This document shows, in pieces, positions 1 to 7,376 of a DNA stretch of 13,921 bases. The notes under the pieces are model-generated. The model was not told where the DNA came from and did no database searches. It saw only the letters and a program-made list of their open reading frames with translations. Source of the stretch: Thermogutta sp. (GTDB lineage Bacteria; Planctomycetota; Planctomycetia; Pirellulales; Thermoguttaceae); assembly GCA_012798155.1 (NCBI GenBank), contig JAAZNR010000489.1, positions 1-13,921 of the forward strand, written 5' to 3'. Each line of letters starts with the position of its first letter. The first letter of the stretch is position 1. The position numbers and the translations under genes are program-made.

Positions 1-1257
1 AATCTCGCCGGGGACCGTGGTGAAGGCCTGGATTTGACAGTCCTCGTCGCCGGAAGGAGACGGGTTTTCGGCGGTAGCGTCGGCCTTGTCCGGCTCCGCT
101 TCGTGCGCCGCGGAATCATCCTCGATCGGATAGCCGTAGCGATCGAAAAAGAACCGCCACCGCCGGGCGATCTCGTGCTTCATCGCGGAGTCGAGATGGA
201 ATCGGTTGCGCTGGTAACCGGACCTTTCCCGAATGAATCGGCCCAAGCCCTCGCGGACCGCTTCGAAACCCTCCAATCCCAACTCGCGGTAGATGCGTTC
301 CATTTCTCCCACGGGATCGGAGACCAGATTCTCGTAGCTCACTTCGGCGAAGTTGCCGGGCGGAATGAGGGCGCGATCGGCCTCGAACCGCCGGTACATC
401 TTTTCAAACGTTTGCAAGACGTATTCCTCCAGTCCCTGATACGTGGGAATCTGAAGGGCTTCGTCGCGGGATAGCCGGCGCCAAAGATTCATGGTCGAGG
501 GAAAGAGGGAGTACGGGTTGCGGTAAATATGGACGAACTTGGCGTTGGGAAACATATCCAGGAGGACGCGGATGCGGGCCGTGTGCGGCGGAGACTTGAG
601 CACGATCCGCCTCTGCTCTTGCAGAGTCGCGCTCTTGAGAAAGCTCAAGAAGCCCCGCTTCCAATTTTCCAGCTCGTCGGCGGTCAGCCCCTCCATGTAC
701 AGGAATCGCTCATAGCGTCGCGGTTCGTTGGGAAAGATGAGGCTGAGGTACGGGGAGGGCAGCCCCATGTTGCAAAGCGCGAACTCGTCCTCTTGCGGCC
801 GCTCCCAGTTGAAGGGCATGTTGTCGATGGGCCGCTTTTGCGGCATCAGCAGCCCTACCAGGGGAGCCAGACACCATCGCGAGATCAAGAAATGGTTCGG
901 CGCGAAACAGGCGTAACTGTCCGCGTACCCGTGCCGCTGATCGACGATGAACATCTCGTGGAGCAGCGTCGTGCCGGACCGCCAGTGACCGACGATGAAG
1001 ATCGGATCGCCCTGCAATGCCGTTTCGCGAATTCGGCGTCCCAAAATCAGTCGCTGCACGCCCGCGAGAAACGAATTCAACAGGCCGACCACCGCAATCA
1101 GTACGGCCATGCAGATGCGGCTCGGGGCAATTCGGAATCGGTGCGCCGCGAGCACCCGCATCCAAGCGGCGAAGGTGATGCCGTCCCAAAAACGCGGAAT
1201 CCACGGGCGGTCACGGTAACCGCCGATGCTCTCGTCCCGATTGCGTTCTTCTGACAT
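1..1257 (-). CDS. Sulfotransferase family protein (3' end cut by window edge)
   Basis: Reading the minus strand from the ATG at 1257 gives 419 uninterrupted codons to position 1 with no stop, so the C-terminus lies outside the window. The protein has the two PAPS-binding signatures of the sulfotransferase fold. The 5'-phosphosulfate loop is FIVGHWRSGTTLLHEM (residues 87-102), and the 3'-phosphate region is FVHIYRNPYSLFPSTMNLWR (241-260). KSPPHTARI (221-229) lies between them. Family knowledge says such enzymes move sulfate from PAPS to a hydroxyl or amino group of a glycan, lipid or small molecule; the acceptor cannot be read here. A hydrophobic stretch at about 48-67 could anchor the N-terminus in the membrane. 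The tail after residue 380 is acidic and low in complexity (DSAAHEAEPDKADATAENPS). The ribosome site is weak (AGGGA about 12 bases before ATG). The gene diverges from flhA across a 1 kb gap, so there is no operon link to the flagellar genes. Confidence 0.88.
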   Translation of the reverse strand, partial: MSEERNRDESIGGYRDRPWIPRFWDGITFAAWMRVLAAHRFRIAPSRICMAVLIAVVGLLNSFLAGVQRLILGRRIRETALQGDPIFIVGHWRSGTTLLHEMFIVDQRHGYADSYACFAPNHFLISRWCLAPLVGLLMPQKRPIDNMPFNWERPQEDEFALCNMGLPSPYLSLIFPNEPRRYERFLYMEGLTADELENWKRGFLSFLKSATLQEQRRIVLKSPPHTARIRVLLDMFPNAKFVHIYRNPYSLFPSTMNLWRRLSRDEALQIPTYQGLEEYVLQTFEKMYRRFEADRALIPPGNFAEVSYENLVSDPVGEMERIYRELGLEGFEAVREGLGRFIRERSGYQRNRFHLDSAMKHEIARRWRFFFDRYGYPIEDDSAAHEAEPDKADATAENPSPSGDEDCQIQAFTTVPGEI

Positions 1258-1361
1258 GTTGCACGCTTATCCCTGAGGACGGTTGAGGAAACCGGCAGGC
1301 AGTGACGCCCGGGATCGGGCCGCGATTTCGCGTCCCAGACCGCAATGGCGGCGGAAGGGCG

Positions 1362-1387
1362 ATCGCGATGTCAAATCGCGATGTCAA
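1362..1387. repeat. Exact 13-bp tandem repeat upstream of the sulfotransferase gene
   Basis: ATCGCGATGTCAA occurs twice without a gap (1362-1374 and 1375-1387), about 105-130 bases upstream of the minus-strand sulfotransferase start. Each unit contains TCGCGA. Read on the minus strand each unit begins TTGACA, which matches a -35 hexamer, but no good -10 follows at 16-18 bases. It could be a protein-binding iteron or simply slippage. Confidence 0.85.
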
Positions 1388-1569
1388 TGTGGTCGCCTCA
1401 TCGCGGTAAGATGGAACGCGCTTACCCTTGCCGCCGGGCAAGGCTCGTATGCCGGTCCTCCTGGAACAGCGGGGCTGATATCCCTCAACTTACCCCAAAA
1501 CCTTAACCTTTCCAATCTTTTCTTGTCGCCGTCATGGCATTATCGGTCTGCGTATTTCTGACTTCCTTA

Positions 1570-1735
1570 CTGGACTTTTGCAAATTGTGGTGACAAGTTC
1601 TCCTCCGCCTTGGAAGAGGGTTATGGTGAGGGCAATTGGCCGCGAAAACGGCTTGCCGTGATTGCCCAACTTCACCAAACCCTCGCCCGCTGCCCCTCTC
1701 CCAGAGGGAGAGGGGAGCAGTTTGCAAAAGTCCAG
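1570..1735. mobile_element. MITE-like non-coding element with TIRs and 7-bp target duplication
   Basis: The left end CTGGACTTTTGCAAATTG (1570-1587) and right end CAGTTTGCAAAAGTCCAG (1718-1735) are inverted repeats matching at 17 of 18 positions. The element is flanked immediately by the exact direct repeat TTCCTTA (1563-1569 and 1736-1742), as expected of a target-site duplication. Inside, 1616-1636 and 1661-1684 form an imperfect inverted repeat. Bases 1693-1715 form a perfect 10-bp stem with a 3-base loop (CCCCTCTCCC / GGGAGAGGGG). At 166 bp it has no room for a transposase, so it would have been moved in trans. CCCTCTCCC/GAGGG palindromes of this kind are familiar as dispersed repeats in many bacterial genomes. 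I do not assign an IS family. Confidence 0.85.
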
Positions 1736-1977
1736 TTCCTTATCCGCGCGCGTTTGCCGAATCTCTCTATGCGTGCCAGCTTTTGAACCGGAAGCTTTCC
1801 TGCTACCAGCGTCACGAAAAGCCCTACTCCGTGTTATCGGTCAGAATATGGCCCGGTTCCCCAAAAGAAAGAACCGAATTATCGGAATCCGTGTTTCGCC
1901 AAACGCAGTCTCGCGGTGGCGGAACGAATTGGCTTTGTGCCTGGGTACCGGCTAACGCGGGAAGCGTGTGGCAACCT

Positions 1978-2009
1978 CTGTGAGCCGGGTCGGCTGTGAG
2001 CCGGGCCGG
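1978..2009. repeat. 16-bp tandem repeat (one mismatch)
   Basis: CTGTGAGCCGGGTCGG (1978-1993) is followed directly by CTGTGAGCCGGGCCGG (1994-2009). It lies about 250 bases upstream of flhA in non-coding DNA. No function can be read from it. Confidence 0.8.
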
Positions 2010-2217
2010 CCTCCTTTCGGCAAGGCCCGTCCGTGCCCCCAATGCCGTTCAAACTGGGCGGGGCAGGACCTTCCGCACACGGGCCGACGGGCGAGAGGGA
2101 TGCCGAACTCGCCTGGATTTTTTGCCCACATTCCGGTATCGTCCGACCGGAGTCGGAAAGCCGCGATCCGCCGTAGTCGACCGGGCGCGGCCGTGAGTTT
2201 TTCGGACACTTCAGCAA

Positions 2218-2237
2218 GGCCCTTCCAGGGCCGTTTT
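2218..2237 (+). terminator. Small hairpin followed by TTTT just before flhA (weak terminator-like)
   Basis: GGCCCT (2218-2223) pairs with AGGGCC (2227-2232) around a 3-base loop, and TTTT follows at 2234-2237. The stem has only 6 bp and no gene ends upstream on this strand. It may instead be a structure in the flhA leader, 28 bases before the start codon. Confidence 0.3.
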
Positions 2238-2260
2238 CACCTCCCCAGGCATCCCCGATC

Positions 2261-4354
2261 GTGGCCACAGGAAATCCCATTACCCGCGCGAGCCTTTGGG
2301 CGATCGTCAAGCCGCAGGAACTGCTGTTCCCGGCGGCTTTGGTCGTCAGCGTGCTGGTGCTCCTGGTGACGCTTCCGCCCACCGTGATGGATTTCTTATT
2401 GGCCATGAACATCACGCTGGCCGTCATCATGCTGCTGACGACCGTGTACGTGCGGGCCCCGCTGGAATTCAGCATCTTTCCGTCCTTGCTATTGGCGAGC
2501 ACCTTGTTGCGATTGGTGCTGAACGTCGCGACGACACGATTGATTCTGACCCGGGCGGGAAGCGACGGCTTGAACGCGGCCGGGAGCGTCGTGCGAACCT
2601 TCGGCGAGTTCGTCGCCGGCGATCAGATCGTCGTGGGGATCATTATCTTCTTGATTATCGTAGTGATTCAGTTCGTGGTCATTACCAAGGGTGCGACAAG
2701 GATCAGCGAAGTGGCGGCCCGGTTCGCCTTGGATGGAATGCCGGGACGCCAAATGGCGATCGACGCCGACCTGAACGCGGGAATCATCGATGAGCACGAG
2801 GCCCAGCGGCGGCGGGAAGAGATCACGCACCAGGCCGATTTCTTCGGGGCCATGGACGGTGCCAGCAAGTTCGTGCGCGGCGACGCCATTGCCGGAATCA
2901 TTATTACACTAGTAAACATCATCGGCGGTTTTTTCATCGGGGTCGTTCAGTTGCGGCTCTCCTTTTCCGAAGCCGCCGAGATCTACACCAAGTTGACCAT
3001 CGGCGACGGGCTGGTGAGTCAGGTCCCGGCGTTCTTGATCTCTCTGGCGGCCGGCCTCTTGGTAACGCGCAGCAGTACCGAAGTGAACCTTCCGGAGGAA
3101 CTTCTCCGGCAGATGTTCGGCAAGCCGCAAACGCTGGTGGTAGCCGCTGCTTTCCTTGGGATACTGGTCTTCACGCGGCTCCCCGCGGTGCCGCTCCTGT
3201 CGCTGGCGGCGGGGTGTACAGCGTTGGCCGTCATGCTCACACGCAAGACCAATCGATTGAAGCACTCGGAAGAGGCCAAGAAAAAGGCCGATGCCGGGAA
3301 ACCGCCCGAGGAGAAAATCGAGGATTACCTCATCGTCAACCCCATGGAAGTGGAGATCGGAGTGGGACTGATCCGGCTGGCGGATCCCAAGCGGGGCGGA
3401 GACCTCCTGGAACGCATTCACCGTATTCGCAAGAATGTCGCTGCGGAGATCGGGATCATCCTCCCCAAGGTTCGCATTCGCGACAATTTTCAGCTCGACC
3501 AACACCAGTACCGCATCAAGATCGAGGGGGCGCCCGTCGCTTCCGGAGAGGTCTATCCGAACCTTCTTCTGGCCATGGATTCGGGAGTGACCGGCGGCAA
3601 GGTGGAAGGCATCGAAACTAAGGACCCGGCCTTCGGCTCGCCCGCCTTGTGGATCGAGCCGTCTCAGCGGGAACGCGCCGAAATGTACGGCTACACCGTG
3701 GTGGAGCCTTCCGCCGTGATCGCCACGCACCTGACCGAGACGATACGCCGGCACGCCGATGAAATCCTGACCCGCGATGCCACGAAGCACTTGATCGACG
3801 AACTCAAGAAGACTTCGCCCGCCGTGGTGGAGGACTTGATCCCGAACCTGATGCGTTTGGCCGAGGTGCAACAAATCTTGCAGCTCTTGCTGCGGGAGCA
3901 GGTGCCCATTCGCCAACTCAGCCTGATCCTGGAGACGTTGGGCGATTACGCCCCGCGGACCAAGGATCCGATTCTGTTGACGGAATTCGTGCGGGCGAGA
4001 TTGGCCAGGACGATTTGTACTCGCTACCGGGATGCGGAGGGCCGTTTGACGGTCGTCACGCTCGATCCGGCGCTGGAGGATCGGATTCGCTCCGGCTTCG
4101 ATCACACGGAGCGCGGGCTGTTCATCCGCATGCCCCCGCAGGTGATCGAAGCGATCTGCCGCGCCTTGGCCCAGGAAATCGGCAAATTGACCGCGGCACA
4201 GCGACCGCCGATCGTCTTGGTGAACCCGCAGATTCGGGCGGCACTCAAGGAGATGACCTCCGGTTATCTGCCGCAATTGGTGGTCTTGAGCTACAACGAG
4301 ATCACGCGCGACACGAGGATCGAATCCCTCGCCATGGTGCCGGATATCCGTTGA
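2261..4354 (+). CDS. flhA: Flagellar biosynthesis protein FlhA (export gate)
   Basis: This 697-aa protein has the usual FlhA length and layout. The N-terminal membrane half (about 20-330) contains several hydrophobic helices, for example 21-40, 44-62, 122-142, 209-230, 250-268 and 288-326. The FHIPEP family signature RISEVAARFALDGMPGRQMA lies at 147-166 and continues into IDADLNAG. A charged linker (about 327-350, many Lys and Glu) leads to the cytoplasmic domain (about 355-690), which in known FlhA binds export chaperones and substrates. FlhA is the inner-membrane core of the flagellar type III secretion gate and converts proton motive force into protein export. The start is GTG at 2261 with no clear Shine-Dalgarno site, so the exact start is somewhat uncertain. 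The reading MATGNPITRASLW resembles a normal N-terminus. flhB, often its upstream partner, is not in this window. flhF follows after 245 bp. Confidence 0.97.
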   Translation: MATGNPITRASLWAIVKPQELLFPAALVVSVLVLLVTLPPTVMDFLLAMNITLAVIMLLTTVYVRAPLEFSIFPSLLLASTLLRLVLNVATTRLILTRAGSDGLNAAGSVVRTFGEFVAGDQIVVGIIIFLIIVVIQFVVITKGATRISEVAARFALDGMPGRQMAIDADLNAGIIDEHEAQRRREEITHQADFFGAMDGASKFVRGDAIAGIIITLVNIIGGFFIGVVQLRLSFSEAAEIYTKLTIGDGLVSQVPAFLISLAAGLLVTRSSTEVNLPEELLRQMFGKPQTLVVAAAFLGILVFTRLPAVPLLSLAAGCTALAVMLTRKTNRLKHSEEAKKKADAGKPPEEKIEDYLIVNPMEVEIGVGLIRLADPKRGGDLLERIHRIRKNVAAEIGIILPKVRIRDNFQLDQHQYRIKIEGAPVASGEVYPNLLLAMDSGVTGGKVEGIETKDPAFGSPALWIEPSQRERAEMYGYTVVEPSAVIATHLTETIRRHADEILTRDATKHLIDELKKTSPAVVEDLIPNLMRLAEVQQILQLLLREQVPIRQLSLILETLGDYAPRTKDPILLTEFVRARLARTICTRYRDAEGRLTVVTLDPALEDRIRSGFDHTERGLFIRMPPQVIEAICRALAQEIGKLTAAQRPPIVLVNPQIRAALKEMTSGYLPQLVVLSYNEITRDTRIESLAMVPDIR

Positions 4355-4403
4355 AGCCCATGATGCCCGAGACCCGATTCTTGCGGACGACGGGGTGAAC
4401 GGC

Positions 4404-4491
4404 GGATGCCGGAGCCGAGCAAGGCGGACGGGAGGACGCCGAAGTCGAATAAGAGAGACGGAGGATGCCGGAGCCGAGCAAGAGAGGGAGC
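4404..4491. repeat. Three degenerate 29-30-bp tandem repeats in the flhA-flhF spacer
   Basis: Units lie at 4404-4433, 4434-4462 and 4463-4491. Units 1 and 3 share exactly GGATGCCGGAGCCGAGCAAG (4404-4423 and 4463-4482). Unit 2 is a diverged copy beginning GGACGCCGAAGTCGAATAAG. The array fills the spacer between the flhA stop and the flhF start and is not part of either coding region. Confidence 0.85.
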
Positions 4492-4558
4492 GAGAGGCGG
4501 ACGCTGATGAAAGATATCCTCGGGGATCGGATCGGGATGGCCCCGGGTTGGGACAAGT

Positions 4559-4582
4559 CCAGATAAATAGCCAGATAAATAG
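4559..4582. repeat. Exact 12-bp tandem repeat immediately upstream of flhF
   Basis: CCAGATAAATAG occurs twice in tandem (4559-4570 and 4571-4582), ending 17 bases before the flhF ATG. It is AT-rich compared with the surroundings and contains an in-frame stop codon in each copy (TAA or TAG depending on frame). Its position would place it in the flhF leader or overlapping a promoter. Confidence 0.85.
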
Positions 4583-4599
4583 AGAGCGGAATACGGACG

Positions 4600-5808
4600 A
4601 TGGAAGTGCACACGTTTCGCGCCGATACGATGCATGAGGCATTGGCTCTTGTGCGACGTGAATTGGGGCCGGATGCGGCGATCCTGCGGACCCGTGAGAT
4701 CCGGACGGCCCGGCTGTTCGGCTTGTTGCCCGGTCCGCGCAAAATCGAGGTGACGGCGTCGGCGGGGGTCAATGTCCCCAGCCGCTTGCCGCCGGTCGAA
4801 CCGCCGCGGGAAGCGATGGGACGTAACCGCGCGGACTTCGGCGAGGCGGGATTGTCCTTGGAGGCCCCCGACGCGGAGACCCGAAACCTGACCTTCCGCG
4901 GCGAGACATCCGTGCATGAGGTCCGCAATCGGCTGGAGAGCATGGAGCACATGCTGCACGAGTTGTGCCGCCGCAACGGATCGCAGAGCGGGCACGATTG
5001 GCCGGACTCCTTGTTTCGCCTCTACACCGATTTGATCGACGCCGATTTGAGCGAGGAAGAGGCCCGAGATTGGGTGGAACGAGTCCGCTGCGACGCCCTC
5101 CGCGATCGCATCGAGGATCCGTCCGTTCTCAAGTCGCGTATCGGGCGGATGCTGGAGAGCGAATTGGCGGTTTGCGGTCCCATTCGTTTGAGCCGCGGCC
5201 AACGTCGCGTGGCGGCCTTGATCGGTCCCACCGGCGTCGGCAAGACCACCACGATCGCCAAATTGGCGGCCAATTTTCGGCTCCGGGAGAATCGCCGCGT
5301 GGGGCTGATCACGGTGGATACCTACCGCATCGCCGCGGTGGAGCAGCTTCGTACCTATGCTGAAATCATCGACCTGCCGATGCAGGTGGTTTCCACCCCG
5401 CGGGAGATGCGCGAGGCCGTGCAGCGCTTCGCCGGGTTGGACCTCGTGTTGATCGACACGGCCGGCCGCAGCCCGAAGGATGAAATCAAAATCCGGGAAC
5501 TACGGGCATTGCTTACCGAGGCCCGCGCCGACGAAGTCCATCTGGTGGTCGGCAGCGTGATCGGTGCGCGGGCGTTACGGCAGATCATCGATCACTTCCA
5601 AACGGCGTCTCCCACCGCGCTGCTGCTTACCAAATTGGACGAGGCGCCGTCCTTGGGCGGCCTGTTGCCGGTGCTCAGCGAGGGGCGACTCCCCTTGAGC
5701 TATTTGACCAACGGGCAGAACGTGCCGGATGACATCGAGGTGGCCGACGCGGGCAAGCTGGCCCGCATGATCTTGCGACTGGAGCATCTTTCCGGCGCGG
5801 AATCGTGA
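4600..5808 (+). CDS. flhF: Flagellar biosynthesis GTPase FlhF
   Basis: FlhF is the SRP-type (SIMIBI class) GTPase that marks where a flagellum is built, acting at the membrane with FlhG. The N-terminus MEVHTFRADTMHEALALVRRELGPDAAILRTR (1-32) is the characteristic FlhF B-domain start. The GTPase motifs are all present: P-loop GPTGVGKTT at 209-217, DTYRIAAVEQLRTYAEI at 240-256, DTAGR at 286-290, and TKLDEA at 344-349. The protein has 402 residues, within the family range, with a variable Pro-rich linker at about 60-95. ATG at 4600 fits the conserved N-terminus, although the ribosome site is weak. It follows flhA after a repeat-filled 245-bp spacer. The downstream flhG-like gene starts about 134 bp after the stop, or overlaps it if an earlier GTG is used. 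Confidence 0.97.
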   Translation: MEVHTFRADTMHEALALVRRELGPDAAILRTREIRTARLFGLLPGPRKIEVTASAGVNVPSRLPPVEPPREAMGRNRADFGEAGLSLEAPDAETRNLTFRGETSVHEVRNRLESMEHMLHELCRRNGSQSGHDWPDSLFRLYTDLIDADLSEEEARDWVERVRCDALRDRIEDPSVLKSRIGRMLESELAVCGPIRLSRGQRRVAALIGPTGVGKTTTIAKLAANFRLRENRRVGLITVDTYRIAAVEQLRTYAEIIDLPMQVVSTPREMREAVQRFAGLDLVLIDTAGRSPKDEIKIRELRALLTEARADEVHLVVGSVIGARALRQIIDHFQTASPTALLLTKLDEAPSLGGLLPVLSEGRLPLSYLTNGQNVPDDIEVADAGKLARMILRLEHLSGAES

Positions 5809-5942
5809 CACATGGCCGGGAGGTCGCCGAGTCGTTTGCGGATTGCGGCGGGCGCGACCGGCGAGACGAACTTCTCGATACATCGAGCCGGCAACGAACG
5901 AAAACTTGTTCCCATCACAAAAATGCGGTTTCGAGGTGCGGC

Positions 5943-6824
5943 GTGCGCGTGGAGCAAGATCAAGCCTTTCGCCTTCGACAGCTAGTATTCCGCCGGAACG
6001 CCCTCAAAAGGTCGGTTCCATCGGAGACGTTTTGCCCGGTCGTGGCGGTTTTTGGGGCACGGGACGGCGCGGGGTGTTCCACGGTGGCCTTGGGCCTGGC
6101 GGACCTGCTGCGGCGACGCGGCTGGGATGCCGCGTTGATTTCCGGGTATTCTTCGGGATCGCAAGGGCCGTCGTTCACGGCTCAAAACTGCCTTCATGAT
6201 CCGAAGCAGCGGGTCTCGGCCGCCGAACCGAACGAGGTCGGGCCGGTGAGTGAACGGCAAAGTTTGCTCACCGGAATACCTTCCGCGAACTTTTCCGAAT
6301 CGGTAATCCGCGTTCTCGATGCCGGGACGATACCACCCGCCGACGTGGAGCCGCGATTACGCGACGGTCGCATTCTGCTTGTGGCGCCCGCGGACGCGCC
6401 GGGCCTCATGCGAGCGTATGCCTGGCTGAAGACCGCCCGCAAGGTCGGGGCTTTGGCGCGGACCGCCGTTGTCTTCAACGGCGTTTCGGAGGCCATGCCG
6501 TTAGCGGAAGCCGCCGCACGACTCCGGACCGCGACCCGACGCTTTCTGGATGTCGAAATTCCGGTCTGGGCGGGGCTGCCGCGGGTGGCCGAGGAGATGC
6601 CCCTTCCGACGCAGCCGGGCGTGGGGATTCTCCCCGTCGACCAAGGCGAAACGGCGGCTGCCCAACCGGCGGGAACGTCGGCAGCCGCGGAATGGTTGCG
6701 TGGGCTGAATGACGTGGTCGATCACTTGTTCGATGTTTGGACCGCATGGGATGCCGGGGATGCCTCCGAACGCGGCGAGGGCGCGTCCGGCTTATTGACG
6801 CCTCCCCATGCCGATGCCGCGTGA
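5943..6824 (+). CDS. flhG: FlhG/MinD-like flagellar number regulator with degenerate P-loop
   Basis: FlhG is a MinD/ParA-type ATPase that limits flagellar number and stimulates FlhF GTPase through an N-terminal DQAxxLR motif. Here that motif is seen as DQAFRLRQLV (residues 6-15). GTG at 5943 puts this motif at the N-terminus and has GAGG at a good distance (5933-5936), giving 293 aa. The same frame is open back to a GTG at 5805 that overlaps the flhF stop, but the extra 46 residues look non-conserved. The nucleotide loop reads FGARDGAGCST (37-47). The two lysines of the deviant Walker A motif (KGGxGKT) are replaced by Arg and Cys, so ATP binding may be lost. VIRVLDAGT (121-129) sits where the Walker B-like IDTPAG strand is expected. 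ILLVAPADAPGLMRAYAWLK (144-163) matches the MinD switch and helix region. A possible amphipathic helix lies at about 248-269. Identification rests on motif plus position between flhF and fliA. Confidence 0.8.
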   Translation: MRVEQDQAFRLRQLVFRRNALKRSVPSETFCPVVAVFGARDGAGCSTVALGLADLLRRRGWDAALISGYSSGSQGPSFTAQNCLHDPKQRVSAAEPNEVGPVSERQSLLTGIPSANFSESVIRVLDAGTIPPADVEPRLRDGRILLVAPADAPGLMRAYAWLKTARKVGALARTAVVFNGVSEAMPLAEAAARLRTATRRFLDVEIPVWAGLPRVAEEMPLPTQPGVGILPVDQGETAAAQPAGTSAAAEWLRGLNDVVDHLFDVWTAWDAGDASERGEGASGLLTPPHADAA

Positions 6825-6953
6825 CCGTGGGTCTAGACGGCGGCCAAAGCCTGGGGACAAGCCGGTTGCGGCGGATTGGAAAAACGAGCTGCCATTCGAC
6901 GAACGAAGGGATTTTGAAGGAACGGCAAGCCATGCAGGATGTTGTGAATTCGC

Positions 6954-6981
6954 TCAAGGAGACGGGTTCTCCAGCCGATAA
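6954..6981 (+). promoter_or_regulatory. Sigma-28 (FliA)-type promoter candidate
   Basis: GCCGATAA at 6974-6981 is an exact match to the sigma-28 -10 consensus. TCAAGGAG at 6954-6961 resembles the -35 TAAAGTTT (4 of 8, including T, AA and G), with a 12-base spacer against the usual 11. It lies in non-coding DNA after flhG and points into the small membrane protein gene (GTG at 7110) and then fliA, which would allow fliA autoregulation. No other exact GCCGATAA was found in the window by eye. Confidence 0.4.
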
Positions 6982-7109
6982 AGATTGGGCGCAACGGTTG
7001 GATGATAACTGTATCGTTGGATCATTCGCCGGATGCCGCGCTGTCTCGCCGAAGTTTGCCGTGACCAAAAACCGCCAGTCGAATATCCCCTGGGGCGAGG
7101 TGAAGGATC

Positions 7110-7376
7110 GTGTCGCGCCGTTATGCGGGGGTCCTCGGTCCGTTGGCCATGACTTGCGTCTTGATCCACGGACTGATCCACGGCGCCCCGCCGGACGGCG
7201 TCCTGTTACGCGCCTGGCTGAGCCTTTGGGGATTCGCATTGCTGGGGGCGATCATCGGCGCCATTGCCGAACGGAGCGTCCGCGAATCGGTGGAGCAACG
7301 CTTGCGGGGCGAGTTGGCGGCGCGATCGGGGAAAAATCCTCAGGCCTCACTCACCACGCCGGGAAGCGGCGCATAG
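7110..7376 (+). CDS. Small hypothetical membrane protein between flhG and fliA
   Basis: An 88-aa protein starts at GTG 7110 with a strong ribosome site GAGGTGA (7097-7103) six bases upstream. Two hydrophobic segments are visible, about residues 9-25 (LGPLAMTCVLIHGLIHG) and 34-53 (RAWLSLWGFALLGAIIGAIA). An Arg/Glu-rich helix follows (55-71, including SVRESVEQRLRGEL), then a short polar tail. I do not recognise the family. The position between the flhG-like gene and fliA, the good ribosome site and the two-helix topology argue that it is real and belongs to the flagellar cluster. Two membrane segments followed by a cytoplasmic helix would suit an accessory inner-membrane factor, but no function is assigned. 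Confidence 0.72.
   Translation: MSRRYAGVLGPLAMTCVLIHGLIHGAPPDGVLLRAWLSLWGFALLGAIIGAIAERSVRESVEQRLRGELAARSGKNPQASLTTPGSGA

Larger units (their letters stand above)
1258..2260. other. Divergent intergenic region rich in repeats, no convincing gene
   Basis: This 1 kb lies between the divergently transcribed sulfotransferase gene and flhA. Short open frames occur on both strands but none has a recognisable domain, a good ribosome site or consistent codon use. It holds a 13-bp tandem repeat (1362-1387), a 7-bp-stem hairpin with a 4-base loop (1426-1443), a MITE-like element (1570-1735), a hairpin CGGTTC/GAACCG (1854-1876), a 16-bp tandem repeat (1978-2009) and a small hairpin just before flhA (2218-2232). 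The stretch around 1490-1600 is noticeably more AT-rich than its surroundings and could contain promoters, but I see no clear -35/-10 pair. Confidence 0.7.

Noticed and set aside
529..1254. Plus-strand open frames covering 34-474 and 529-1254
   Set aside because: They are shadows of the minus-strand sulfotransferase, which has both PAPS-binding motifs in one uninterrupted frame.
1534..1880. CGATAA-type sigma-28 -10 boxes on the minus strand (TTATCGG at three places: about 1536, 1833, 1874)
   Set aside because: None has a matching TAAA at 15 bases, and the downstream sulfotransferase has no obvious flagellar role.
1362..2009. CRISPR array or replication iterons
   Set aside because: The short tandem repeats here and at 4404-4582 have two or three units without unique spacers, and no cas or rep gene is present.
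1879..2502. A 207-codon minus-strand frame spanning the flhA start
   Set aside because: It overlaps the conserved FlhA N-terminus and has low-complexity, unconserved-looking content.
2909..4642. A 577-codon minus-strand open frame opposite flhA
   Set aside because: FlhA on the plus strand is unmistakable; the antisense frame is rich in Arg/His/Gln and lacks any domain or ribosome site.
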